DNA from: a virus | Strand: one strand, 5' to 3' | IMG/VR virus record: IMGVR_UViG_3300020725_000001 | Coordinates: 1-53,011 of that record | DNA length: 53,011 nt | Part shown: piece by piece, positions 1-6,249 of the stretch | Numbering within the stretch: position 1 is the stretch's first letter | Layout of the letters: every line of letters starts with the position of its first letter | Made by a program: the position numbers and the translations under genes | Notes under the pieces: model-generated | What the model was told of the DNA's origin: nothing | Databases searched by the model: none | The model's input: the letters and a program-made list of their open reading frames with translations, nothing else

Positions 1-189
1 CTCCTTAACAATTTCATGGATACGGGTTGCAGGAACGCGCAAAGCAATAGCCAAGGCGTTGACGCTCATATCCAGCGGAATCAAAAATTCTTCTCGCAGA
101 ATTTCGCCAGGGTGAATGGGGCGCATCCTGTTTCCGGTAGTGACATCGGAAAAATCCATACTGGCCATGTCTTCAATGTGAATGGTCAT
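1..189 (-). CDS. HigA-family antitoxin, 3' end cut by window edge
   Basis: The reverse strand from position 189 reads an open frame to the window edge (63 codons, no stop). It contains the hallmark HigA/VapI block MRPIHPGEILREEF followed by LDMSVNALAIALRVPATRI, the start of an XRE-type helix-turn-helix. HigA proteins bind and neutralise a RelE-fold HigB RNase and repress their own operon. It lies 9 bp downstream of another HTH antitoxin and of a RelE-type toxin, so the cluster reads toxin, antitoxin, antitoxin. No separate HigB is visible. The start at 189 is the first ATG. The C-terminus is outside the window. Confidence 0.8.
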   Translation of the reverse strand, partial: MTIHIEDMASMDFSDVTTGNRMRPIHPGEILREEFLIPLDMSVNALAIALRVPATRIHEIVKE

Positions 190-198
190 AATAAGCCC

Positions 199-531
199 CT
201 AGTACGCCAACTGCGCCAAAGAAATACCCAACGCTGTCGCCGCTTTTTCCAGCGTGGCCTTGCGTGGGCGTTTGGCAGATTCGATTTGTGCATAACCAGC
301 TTGAGTGATGCCCATACGCTCCGCCATATCAGTTTGTGTCAACAGCAAGTATTCACGCCAAGCTTGCAACATGCTCATATCTTCCATGATGCGCTTGCCG
401 ACGACAGCATTTGGAATCATGCCGGGAGCAATTGCTCCTGGAATTTTTACAAAATCGGCATAAGGCATCACAACAAACGCTGGCCTGCCGTCTGCTCCGT
501 TAATCATTTGGTAGTTAGTAAGTGCTTTCAT
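199..531 (-). CDS. HTH-type antitoxin of the RelE/ParE module
   Basis: This 110-residue protein has a short N-terminal part (about 1-45, containing GRPAFVVMPYADF), seen in RelE-associated antitoxins, then a Cro/C1 helix-turn-helix at about 58-110 (LLTQTDMAERMGITQAGYAQIES). It should neutralise the toxin encoded just upstream and bind the operon operator. The reading frame overlaps the toxin 3' end by 17 bp, as expected for coupled expression. The ATG at 531 is used. A GTG directly before it (534) is an alternative, with GAGGTG lying upstream of both. Family assignment is from motif recognition. Confidence 0.8.
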   Translation of the reverse strand: MKALTNYQMINGADGRPAFVVMPYADFVKIPGAIAPGMIPNAVVGKRIMEDMSMLQAWREYLLLTQTDMAERMGITQAGYAQIESAKRPRKATLEKAATALGISLAQLAY

Positions 532-772
532 CACGTTTTTTCACCTCTTCAATGTTGATAATATGAACATCGCCGTCGAACTCGAAAAACACTCGGTAAT
601 TGCCAGCCCGCAAGCGGTAGCTGTATTCATGGTTGACCAGCTTTTTTACGCCCTGACAATGTGGAAAATCAGACAAGGCTTGCGATTCAGTATAAACACG
701 CTTTCGTGCCTTACTATCCTTGATCTTTTCTATTTGCTTAAGCGCTTTAGGATTCCAGTTAATTTCGTTCAT
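515..772 (-). CDS. RelE/ParE-family toxin
   Basis: This 85-residue basic protein has the RelE/ParE fold signature: an N-terminal helix pair (KALKQIEKIKDSKARKRVY), then a beta core with YRLRAGNYRVFFEF and C-terminal EVKKRDESTY. Family members are ribosome-dependent mRNA interferases (RelE) or gyrase poisons (ParE), and the sequence alone does not decide between them. The frame is open further upstream, but ATG 772 (MNEINW) gives the usual family length and lies just downstream of a good promoter (800-828). It is the first gene of the minus-strand toxin-antitoxin operon. Confidence 0.82.
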   Translation of the reverse strand: MNEINWNPKALKQIEKIKDSKARKRVYTESQALSDFPHCQGVKKLVNHEYSYRLRAGNYRVFFEFDGDVHIINIEEVKKRDESTY

Positions 773-799
773 AGCAGCAATTATAAGTATTTTATAAGC

Positions 800-828
800 A
801 TTGTAAATAATTGTGTAAATTTTGACAA
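800..828 (-). promoter_or_regulatory. Sigma70-type promoter of the toxin-antitoxin operon, with palindromic operator
   Basis: On the minus strand, TTGTCA (823-828) and TACAAT (800-805) are separated by exactly 17 nt and point at the toxin start at 772. The -35 lies in an imperfect palindrome at 811-828 of the form TTGTNNAAATTTNNACAA, a plausible operator for the HTH antitoxin. The same -35 region serves the divergent promoter for the Rha gene. Confidence 0.6.
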
Positions 829-850
829 AGTTACGAACCCCAGCTATCAT
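822..850 (+). promoter_or_regulatory. Sigma70-type promoter of the Rha transcript
   Basis: A consensus -35 TTGACA (822-827), a 17-nt spacer and TATCAT (845-850) form a strong promoter reading right. Transcription should start near 857, leaving a leader of about 230 nt before the Rha start at 1090. It overlaps the divergent toxin-antitoxin promoter and the palindrome at 811-828, so an antitoxin bound there would be expected to affect both directions. Confidence 0.6.
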
Positions 851-856
851 TTACCC

Positions 857-1089
857 ACTGCCCCACATTGGGCAGGCGGGTTTGGTAGCTCGTGTAAGAC
901 AGGCGCAGAAGTTACGCGCCGAAAGGTTCGTGGCTTTTTTTATGCCCTTCACTTTATGGTGGGTGGTGTATTGGGAGGCTTAACGGCCTGTCGGGTCCTG
1001 TCTCCGATCTACCAACCTGATACATTACCCACCGCCCAAAGTTTGGTAGCTTCGGTCGGTGGTTTAAATCCATTAGACAGGAGTTTCAA
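857..1089 (+). other. Structured leader upstream of the Rha gene
   Basis: There is no convincing start codon in this 233-nt stretch, although one frame is open through it. It holds a perfect 6-bp hairpin CTGCCC-CACATT-GGGCAG, and two related segments that begin TTACCCAC, continue with GCCC and end GTTTGGTAGCT (around 850-890 and 1025-1052), the second pairing with a nearby CGGTCGGTGG. The open frame resembles short conserved peptides I recall upstream of Rha- or Ash-type phage genes. It may be a cis-acting RNA or a cryptic peptide. The function is unknown. Confidence 0.4.
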
Positions 1090-2094
1090 ATGAATAATCA
1101 ATCTCAAGTTACAACCGAATTACGCCCAGACGTTGCTGAAATCAATGGCGTTATCAAAACCACTTCACTTAAAGTTGCTGAATTTTTTGGCAAACGCCAT
1201 GACAATGTTATCAAGGCCATTAGAAATTTAGACTGCTCAGTCGATTTTGCTAAACTCAATTTTGAGGAGTGCCAACGAATCAACGAGTTAGCTAATGGTA
1301 AGCCTGAAATTTACTATGAGATGACTAAAAACGGCTTTATATTTTTAGCGATGGGCTTCACTGGCAAAGAAGCGGCTAAATGGAAAGAGTCGTATATCAA
1401 TGCTTTTGATCAACTAGAAGCTAAGCTTCAACAACTCCAAAAACCCCAATACGGCCTAAAGTCACTCGCCTCTCCGTTTATCAGCGAAGCCGAAGCCGCA
1501 CAGTTTAAAAAATCCATTGAAGCGTTCTGCAAAAGCGATGGTAAAGCTTATCCAATTTTGTATCGCAAGATTTATGAGCATTACGGTATCACCACTTACA
1601 AAAACATCCCTGCAGGTAAATTAGCAGAAGCAGCGCGTCTTTTAGGCATGAAGTTACTACCCCTAAAAAAGCAAGCCATTCCAGCCGAACCCCTTAAGCT
1701 GGAATTTACCCCCGAAGAACTCGAAGACTTAGTGGCAGAACGCATCAAAACCGTAGCCGGAGAAATTATGCCCAAACAACCCGAAGAGCCTGTGCAACAC
1801 AATAGCATCGCCATCAATCTTGTGCCGTTAGAAAATGGAGAAACTAGACGCTGGATAGTTACCCAAATGGCATCCGAAATAGGTATGTTTCACTCTATTC
1901 CTTCTGATCAATTGGTTCAAAGCAAAGCGAAGTTTATGGCTGACATAGGCGGGAGTAAAGAGTCGCTACAAGAATTGATTAGCAACCATATCCCTCTTGA
2001 GCTATTGCCTTGGTTGATTAATTTATCCAGTGAGCGCATGGGCGATTGTATTCAGAGTTTAACCATCAACACAACTGTTGCCGCTGCGGCTTAG
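1090..2094 (+). CDS. Rha-family phage regulatory protein
   Basis: This 334-residue protein opens with a clear Rha (pRha) domain at about 20-115. Diagnostic segments are EFFGKRHDNVIKAIRNLDC, YYEMTKNGFIFLAMGFTG and AKWKESYINAFDQLE. Residues about 130-185 (including YPILYRKIYEHYGITTYK) resemble the ORF6C/anti-repressor C-terminal type. The rest is unassigned. Rha proteins are prophage-borne DNA-binding regulators that interfere with phage growth in hosts lacking IHF. A start-proximal AGGAG (1079-1083) supports ATG 1090. Its 3' end overlaps the convergent DUF1640-like gene by 29 bp. Confidence 0.85.
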   Translation: MNNQSQVTTELRPDVAEINGVIKTTSLKVAEFFGKRHDNVIKAIRNLDCSVDFAKLNFEECQRINELANGKPEIYYEMTKNGFIFLAMGFTGKEAAKWKESYINAFDQLEAKLQQLQKPQYGLKSLASPFISEAEAAQFKKSIEAFCKSDGKAYPILYRKIYEHYGITTYKNIPAGKLAEAARLLGMKLLPLKKQAIPAEPLKLEFTPEELEDLVAERIKTVAGEIMPKQPEEPVQHNSIAINLVPLENGETRRWIVTQMASEIGMFHSIPSDQLVQSKAKFMADIGGSKESLQELISNHIPLELLPWLINLSSERMGDCIQSLTINTTVAAAA

Positions 2095-2287
2095 GGAGTT
2101 TGGGGATGATTAAGTTAGCAAGTCTTAAAAGTAGTTTGACTAATGTGGCAATAACAGCAGCTTGCGCAATTAAAGCACCTGTTACCCATTTAATTAACTC
2201 GACTTTTAACTCAGACATGCTGACTTTCATCTCTTGTTTTAAGCTTTCTATGTCTTGCTTAGTCGCTAAGTCTGCTTTGCCTTGCAT
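2066..2287 (-). CDS. DUF1640-like copy A: N-terminally truncated, stop lost
   Basis: The 73-residue product starts in the middle of the family plan (QGKADLATKQDIESLKQEM) and keeps the coiled coil and membrane segment (WVTGALIAQAAVIATLVKLL). The N-terminal ITFDT module is missing. Where other copies of this class stop after VKLL, this one reads on for about 20 residues into the 3' end of the Rha gene. The start matches the internal AQGEADLASKRDI of the adjacent copy B, so it looks like a partial duplication. It may be non-functional. Confidence 0.5.
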   Translation of the reverse strand: MQGKADLATKQDIESLKQEMKVSMSELKVELIKWVTGALIAQAAVIATLVKLLLRLANLIIPKLPKPQRQQLC

Positions 2288-2293
2288 AGGACG

Positions 2294-2566
2294 CTACGAT
2301 GGAAAAAATGACTTTAACACTAGTGACATGACACCGGCAATTAAAATGCCTAGCATCCAGCGATTAAGCTTTAGTTCGCCATCGATGCGCTCAAAGCGTA
2401 CATCAATATCTCGGCGTAAGTCGCTAATGTCGCGCTTACTAGCTAAGTCTGCTTCGCCTTGCGCATCACTAAAAGCGTCTGCGAAAGCTTCCGCCTGTTC
2501 TTCTTCAAGTCCGGCTGTCCTTAGTTTACGTACAAATTTATGGGTGTCAAAAGTGATGGTTGCCAT
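2294..2566 (-). CDS. DUF1640-like coiled-coil membrane protein, copy B (FFPS class)
   Basis: This 90-residue product has the family layout: MATITFDTHKFVRKLRTAG, a Glu/Ala-rich helix, a charged coiled coil (SKRDISDLRRDIDVRFERID), and one C-terminal membrane segment (about 68-85) ending LVLKSFFPS. Bacterial DUF1640 proteins share this plan with mitochondrial CCDC90/MCUR1, and their role in bacteria is unknown. It should be a tail-anchored inner-membrane protein. It belongs to a five-gene minus-strand array. Confidence 0.7.
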   Translation of the reverse strand: MATITFDTHKFVRKLRTAGLEEEQAEAFADAFSDAQGEADLASKRDISDLRRDIDVRFERIDGELKLNRWMLGILIAGVMSLVLKSFFPS

Positions 2567-2599
2567 AGCTGTTCCTAGTGAAGTTAAGTTAGCGGGTTA

Positions 2600-2863
2600 T
2601 CAAAGTAGTTTGACTAGTGCAGCGATAACAGCAACAGCGACAGACAGCATCGTGCCCATTTTTATGGTTAAACGTAGTTCTAGCTCTTTTAGGTCGCGTT
2701 TAGTAGTGACGTTATCCAAATCATATTCATGCTTGGCTTGCTCAAGCGTAGATACGATAGCCGCTTTTTGTAAGCGCGTGATCGTTTCGGCCTGTTGGTC
2801 ACTAAAGCCTGATGACTTGAGTTCGTTAAAAAATTCGTGCGTATCAAAGTTGATGGCGGCCAT
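2600..2863 (-). CDS. DUF1640-like coiled-coil membrane protein, copy C (VKLL class)
   Basis: This 87-residue protein has N-terminal MAAINFDTHEFFNELKSSGF, a helical middle, the coiled-coil segment TTKRDLKELELRLTIKMG and a final hydrophobic helix ending VIAALVKLL. It differs from copy B in the last 25 residues and shares the C-terminal class of copies A and E and of the three dispersed copies or remnants (near 8.5, 15.5 and 24.3 kb). Function unknown. Confidence 0.7.
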   Translation of the reverse strand: MAAINFDTHEFFNELKSSGFSDQQAETITRLQKAAIVSTLEQAKHEYDLDNVTTKRDLKELELRLTIKMGTMLSVAVAVIAALVKLL

Positions 2864-2884
2864 TATTATTCCTAATGAGGTGAA

Positions 2885-3154
2885 TTATGAAGGGAAAAAG
2901 GCTTTTAATACTAGCGAGATAACGCCTGCTAACATTAAACCTATCATCCATTTGATAACTGCTAAATCAGTACGTATGGGCGCTAATTCTTGCTGGAGCT
3001 TAATGTCAAGATGCTCTTTGGTCACTAGTTCTTTAAGATTTACCTCAAGGGCTTCTGATAAAGCCTCTGCCTCAGCTTCTGCTTGTTTATCAGGTACGCC
3101 TGCTGATTTAAGTTTATTAGCAAATTTTAGCGTATCGAAAGTAATAGTGGCCAT
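2885..3154 (-). CDS. DUF1640-like coiled-coil membrane protein, copy D (FFPS class)
   Basis: The 89-residue product is nearly identical to copy E over its first 50 residues (ITFDTLK, QAEAEAE, EALEVNLKELVTKE) but has the other C-terminal module, ending WMIGLMLAGVISLVLKAFFPS like copy B. This mosaic relation points to duplication of a two-gene unit or to module exchange. It is predicted to be a single-span, tail-anchored coiled-coil protein. Confidence 0.7.
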   Translation of the reverse strand: MATITFDTLKFANKLKSAGVPDKQAEAEAEALSEALEVNLKELVTKEHLDIKLQQELAPIRTDLAVIKWMIGLMLAGVISLVLKAFFPS

Positions 3155-3187
3155 GATGATTCCTAATGAAATTAAGTTGGCTGATTA

Positions 3188-3490
3188 TCAAAGTAGTTTA
3201 ACCAGTGCAGCAACGATGCCGATGGAGAAAGCCATAAGCGCACCTAGCTTAATGGTTAAGCGTTGCTCCATCTGGACAAATCTAGCATCTATATCACGAC
3301 GTAGATCATCAATATCGCGGTGTAAATCTTTTTGGGTAGCCAATAAGTCTTCTTTAGTGACTAACTCTTTAAGGTTAACTTCAAGTGCTTCTGCTAAGAC
3401 TTCTGCCTCAGCTTCTGCTTGTCTATCAGGCACGCCAGCAGCTTTAAGTCTATTAGCATATTTTAAAGTATCAAAAGTAATAGCAGCCAT
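3188..3490 (-). CDS. DUF1640-like coiled-coil membrane protein, copy E (VKLL class)
   Basis: This is the first and longest (100 residues) gene of the array. It has MAAITFDTLKYANRLKAAGV, a Glu/Ala-rich helix, a long coiled coil (DLHRDIDDLRRDIDARFVQM) and a hydrophobic tail ending GIVAALVKLL. The last 45 residues closely match the isolated copy at 8421-8678. A sigma70-type promoter (3514-3543) lies just upstream, so it probably leads the five-gene transcript. Confidence 0.75.
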   Translation of the reverse strand: MAAITFDTLKYANRLKAAGVPDRQAEAEAEVLAEALEVNLKELVTKEDLLATQKDLHRDIDDLRRDIDARFVQMEQRLTIKLGALMAFSIGIVAALVKLL

Positions 3491-3513
3491 AAGTAATCCT
3501 AGTTATTTTAATT

Positions 3514-3543
3514 TTTATACCAGTTTACCACGCTTAAAAACAA
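3514..3543 (-). promoter_or_regulatory. Candidate promoter of the DUF1640-like array
   Basis: On the minus strand TTGTTT (3538-3543) and TATAAA (3514-3519) are separated by 18 nt, with the gene start at 3490 about 24 nt beyond the -10. It sits between the divergent array and ssb. This is a consensus match only, weaker than those at 800-850. Confidence 0.4.
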
Positions 3544-3567
3544 TTTAATCAATCTAAAAAGGAAAGT

Positions 3568-4023
3568 ATGTCTATTAATAAGTGCGTTTTCATGGGCAAT
3601 TTGGGTGCTGATCCTGATCTGCGTTATTTACCCACTGGCACGGCTGTCGTTAATTTTTCGATAGCCTGTTCTAAGCGGTGGACAGATAAAGCCACTGGCG
3701 AGATTAAGGATAAAACCGAGTGGATTAGGTTGGTTAGCTTTGGTAGGCGGGCAGAGGTGATTGCCGAGCACTTTAAAAAAGGCAGTCTGATATATGTTGA
3801 GGGTGAGCAGTGTACTCGTAGCTATGAAAAAGACGGCGTTAAGCATTGGGTGACTGAGATAGTGGTATCAGAGTTTCAGTTTTGTGGACAGCAAGGTAAT
3901 AGTGGCAATGATGCTAGAGCCAGTCAGCAAGCAAGCGCTTATGGTAAGGCACAGCCTAATAATCCAACGATGCCGCCAGTGCCACCTGCTTATGAAGACT
4001 TTAATGACGATATACCTTTTTGA
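3568..4023 (+). CDS. ssb: Single-stranded DNA-binding protein
   Basis: The 151-residue protein begins MSINKCVFMGNLGADPDLRY and has the OB-fold pattern of bacterial/phage SSB at about 1-110 (VVNFSIACSKRW, TEWIRLVSFGRRAEV, GSLIYVEGEQCTRSYEKDGV). A Gln/Pro-rich linker follows, ending in the acidic tip DFNDDIPF that recruits partner proteins. It coats single-stranded DNA during phage replication and recombination. AAGGAAA lies just ahead of the ATG. It is the first gene of a rightward operon continuing to 6144, directly followed by a RuvC-like resolvase. Confidence 0.95.
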   Translation: MSINKCVFMGNLGADPDLRYLPTGTAVVNFSIACSKRWTDKATGEIKDKTEWIRLVSFGRRAEVIAEHFKKGSLIYVEGEQCTRSYEKDGVKHWVTEIVVSEFQFCGQQGNSGNDARASQQASAYGKAQPNNPTMPPVPPAYEDFNDDIPF

Positions 4024-4026
4024 TGT

Positions 4027-4446
4027 ATGAAAGTCATAGGCATTGATCCAGGTCGCCACACTGGAATTGCTCTTTCAGACAATGGCAAGCTAACCGAGGT
4101 GTTTGAAACGGATTTTTGGGGGGCAATTCAGGTTATCGATAACTTTAAGTATGCCGCTATCGTGGTTGAATTACCCTCCAATAAGCATGTTTGGCATAAC
4201 AAAGCGGTAACAAAGGGCGCAATACAACGTACCGGTGTTAATGTCGGTTCATGTATTAGAGAAGCAGAATTATTAATTGCCTACCTTGCGAATAAAGATA
4301 GGCAAGTAATTATAGAAAAACCAGCCGGAAAAGTTAATAGCGCTGCATTTAAGGCATTAACAGGCTGGGAGAAGCAAACTAACCAACACATGCGCGATGC
4401 AGGCGTTATGGCGCATAAATATAGATACTTATCCCCTGAGGAGTAA
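4027..4446 (+). CDS. RuvC-like Holliday junction resolvase
   Basis: This 139-residue RNase H-fold protein has the first catalytic Asp in VIGIDPGRHTGIAL, the second acidic position in AIVVELPSN, and a C-terminal NQHMRDAGVMAHKY helix carrying the last acidic residue. Such phage RuvC-like enzymes cut branched DNA before packaging. It starts 3 bp after ssb. It is shorter than host RuvC (about 170 residues), as is common for phage versions. Confidence 0.8.
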   Translation: MKVIGIDPGRHTGIALSDNGKLTEVFETDFWGAIQVIDNFKYAAIVVELPSNKHVWHNKAVTKGAIQRTGVNVGSCIREAELLIAYLANKDRQVIIEKPAGKVNSAAFKALTGWEKQTNQHMRDAGVMAHKYRYLSPEE

Positions 4447-4452
4447 ACAAAA

Positions 4453-4542
4453 ATGAATACAGAGGTATTAATAATAGTTGTAACTACGGTATTTTTTACA
4501 GGTTATCTAATGTATATGGCCGCGAAGAATAACAGAGAATGA
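4453..4542 (+). CDS. 29-residue membrane peptide
   Basis: ATG 4453 opens a 29-codon frame coding for one hydrophobic helix (EVLIIVVTTVFFTGYLMYM) and a short charged tail. Its stop overlaps the next start in an ATGA arrangement, which argues for real translation in an operon. The family is unknown; single-span phage microproteins of this size are common. Confidence 0.45.
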   Translation: MNTEVLIIVVTTVFFTGYLMYMAAKNNRE

Positions 4543-4688
4543 TTGATATAGGTGTGATCGTGGTAAAGATTATAAATTTCATTGAATTCATTGTCTTAGT
4601 TTTAATGCTGCCGGTATTGATCTATGACATCTGCAAAAAAGATAGTCGTTTTTGTAAGTCCTCAAAATCAAGAGAAGAAGATAATTAA
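4539..4688 (+). CDS. 49-residue membrane peptide
   Basis: This frame starts within the stop of the preceding peptide (ATGA) and ends in TAATG shared with the next gene. It encodes a hydrophobic helix (FIEFIVLVLMLPVLIY) followed by a Lys/Ser-rich cytoplasmic-type tail. No family is recognised. The coupled junctions on both sides are the main evidence. Confidence 0.45.
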   Translation: MIDIGVIVVKIINFIEFIVLVLMLPVLIYDICKKDSRFCKSSKSREEDN

Positions 4689-4954
4689 TGAATCGCTACA
4701 ACTGTAAGAATGGAATGATGGAATATTACACAGATCCTGATGGTTATTGGGTTACTTATGAAGATCACAGCAAAGCCTTAGATAGTGTTGAGCATGCACT
4801 TGATAATGCTTTAGAGGATGTGTTTGATCAGAAATATCTTATATCCGACATAAAATCAAAGCTTTCAAGCTCAAATAAACTAGTGACTAAACTACTTATA
4901 GTCATTGTGTCTTTATTAGCCTTTCAATTTTCAAAATACACAGGATTAATCTAA
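4688..4954 (+). CDS. Small protein with C-terminal membrane helix
   Basis: This 88-residue protein begins MNRYNCKNGMMEYYTDPDG, has an acidic helical middle and a C-terminal hydrophobic helix (LVTKLLIVIVSLLAFQF). It is coupled to the upstream frame by TAATG. The following interrupted frame (4955-5203) has the same plan, so the two look like tandem paralogues. Function unknown. Confidence 0.6.
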   Translation: MNRYNCKNGMMEYYTDPDGYWVTYEDHSKALDSVEHALDNALEDVFDQKYLISDIKSKLSSSNKLVTKLLIVIVSLLAFQFSKYTGLI

Positions 4955-5203
4955 ATGAAACGATACAACCAAGGATTTTATAAGTTTGGCGCTATGGAGC
5001 AATGCGATACAGGGGAGTGGGCAAGGGTTGAGGATTGTTATGATCTTATAAATCATGAAAGGGAAGATTATTATTTTTGATATTCTGAATTAGCAAAAGA
5101 AATGTACCAAGAAAATAGCGCGTTATTGTTTAAGTTAAAAGTAGTTACCGCAGGGCTTATTGTCTCTTTTGTCACTAATGCAATGCTAATAGCGGTCATG
5201 TAA
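4955..5203 (+). pseudogene. Paralogue of the preceding gene, interrupted by an in-frame TGA
   Basis: ATG 4955 begins MKRYNQGFYKFGAMEQCD and runs 41 codons to a TGA at 5078-5080. The same frame then continues for 40 residues (YSELAKEMYQENSALLFKLK and a hydrophobic helix) to TAA 5201-5203. The whole 81-residue product would match the layout and length of the upstream 88-residue protein: MxRYN start, middle with E and Y residues, C-terminal membrane helix. A nonsense mutation is the simplest reading. Two separate short genes (second start ATG 5102) or sequencing error are alternatives. Confidence 0.5.
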
Positions 5204-5311
5204 AGAGTTGGTATTTAACGTAGTTGTGAGGGGTTTAAGGCAGGACGACTAATAGTCTTCTGACGAAATTGAGAGAGTTGTAAACATGCCGCTTTTTTAT
5301 GGAGACTAGTA

Positions 5312-5842
5312 ATGGATATTAGCTATTTTAAATATGACGGGGCTTTGGGCGATTACTTTACTTGTCCAAAAGGATTAGGCACTTATTCAACTGATTTTTG
5401 TGCACGAATGTATACGGAGGCTATGTCTCCTGTGGGTTTAAAAGAAGGACTTAGATTTACATGCAAGTCATGCCAAGTCGGCGCTAAACATGCCGGTGCT
5501 TGCAGTAATTCAACATCCTGCTTTCTGGGTAAGCTATTGTGCTCAAGATGCCAAAAAGGTGCAAATCGATTAATTCGTGGCTCAATCTGCGTAAGTTGTT
5601 ACAACCGTGAGCGCGAAGTTTTGATAGGCAAAAATGCAAAAGGTTCGCCGCCTATTTTTTGCAAGGAAGTGGGCTCTGCTTATGTCTCATGCGCTATTGA
5701 TGCAGGTGAAACCACTCAAGTTAGAAAGCTTGATAAGGTAACGTCGCTAATGGAAGTCTATTTATCTATTTTACGGACTGCACCTAAGGCTGTTTGGTTT
5801 GGTATGGTTAACCCAACTCCTATCGCTGAGGCTAGTTATTGA
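5312..5842 (+). CDS. Cys-rich (zinc-ribbon) phage protein
   Basis: The 176-residue protein has Cys pairs spread over residues 17-100: CPKGLGTYSTDFC, CKSCQVGAKHAGAC, LLCSRCQKGANR and ICVSCYNRERE, consistent with two or three zinc ribbons. The C-terminal 60 residues are helical and lack Cys pairs. ATGGAGACTAGTA before the start supplies a ribosome site. It is followed with overlap by another zinc-ribbon gene. No catalytic motif is seen; nucleic-acid or protein binding is inferred only. Confidence 0.6.
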   Translation: MDISYFKYDGALGDYFTCPKGLGTYSTDFCARMYTEAMSPVGLKEGLRFTCKSCQVGAKHAGACSNSTSCFLGKLLCSRCQKGANRLIRGSICVSCYNREREVLIGKNAKGSPPIFCKEVGSAYVSCAIDAGETTQVRKLDKVTSLMEVYLSILRTAPKAVWFGMVNPTPIAEASY

Positions 5843-6144
5843 TGGGATGGGAATTAATTGATCATGTCTGCAAGCATTGTGCAGGTCGTATTATTGAGCA
5901 AATGACAGATGAAGGAGAGTTTCGGTACCGCTGTACAAATTGCGGTGCTGAGGTGATAGGTGAGCATACCGAATTATGCTGGTGCGGGGCGTCTGTACAA
6001 AAGTATGGTCATGTCTTTGAGTGCTTTGTTAACCCAAAAAAATCAATATCAATGCCGCAAGAGGTTTTGATTAGAGAACGTGTGTTGCAGCCATTTACAC
6101 CATCTCTTTTTAGACATGCAAGTATTGATGACGACTATAAGTAG
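5842..6144 (+). CDS. Small zinc-ribbon protein
   Basis: This protein of about 100 residues has three zinc-ligand groups: HVCKHCAGR, YRCTNCGAEV and LCWCGAS. The start ATG 5842 overlaps the previous stop (TGATG). A TTG at 5839 is possible. It is the last gene of the ssb operon, which is closed by the terminator at 6165-6190. Function unknown. Confidence 0.6.
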   Translation: MGWELIDHVCKHCAGRIIEQMTDEGEFRYRCTNCGAEVIGEHTELCWCGASVQKYGHVFECFVNPKKSISMPQEVLIRERVLQPFTPSLFRHASIDDDYK

Positions 6145-6164
6145 GGCGTAGGAGTGGATATAGA

Positions 6165-6190
6165 AAAGCCTCGTTAAGGGGCTTTTTTAT
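6165..6190 (+). terminator. Rho-independent terminator of the ssb operon
   Basis: AAAGCCTC and GGGGCTTT form an 8-bp stem with one T-G pair around the loop GTTAA, followed by a T run. It separates the ssb operon from the terminase unit. Confidence 0.75.
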
Positions 6191-6202
6191 TTGCATTGAT
6201 TT

Positions 6203-6221
6203 GGTAGTGACAGCACGCTTT
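6203..6221 (+). promoter_or_regulatory. Late element 1 (variant GGTAGTGACA) before terminase
   Basis: It matches GGTCGTGACRNNANNMTWW except for A at position 4. A GCAC-GCTTT-GTGC hairpin (6213-6225) overlaps its downstream half. It lies between a terminator and the terminase small subunit, with 28 nt between element and ATG. Confidence 0.55.
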
Positions 6222-6249
6222 GTGCATTAGAAGCTTATAGAGTTTAGAA

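Noticed and set aside
16-558. 180-codon plus-strand open frame across the antitoxin genes
   Set aside because: It is antisense to two recognisable antitoxin genes and has no family features; a shadow frame.
563-1093. 176-codon plus-strand open frame from the toxin into the Rha leader
   Set aside because: The first half is antisense to the RelE-type toxin and the second half has no start codon or ribosome site. The leader part is described as a structured leader instead.
2046-3548. 500-codon plus-strand open frame opposite the DUF1640-like array
   Set aside because: It mirrors five recognisable minus-strand genes; its Ser/Ala/Leu-rich repeats arise only from the repeated antisense sequence.
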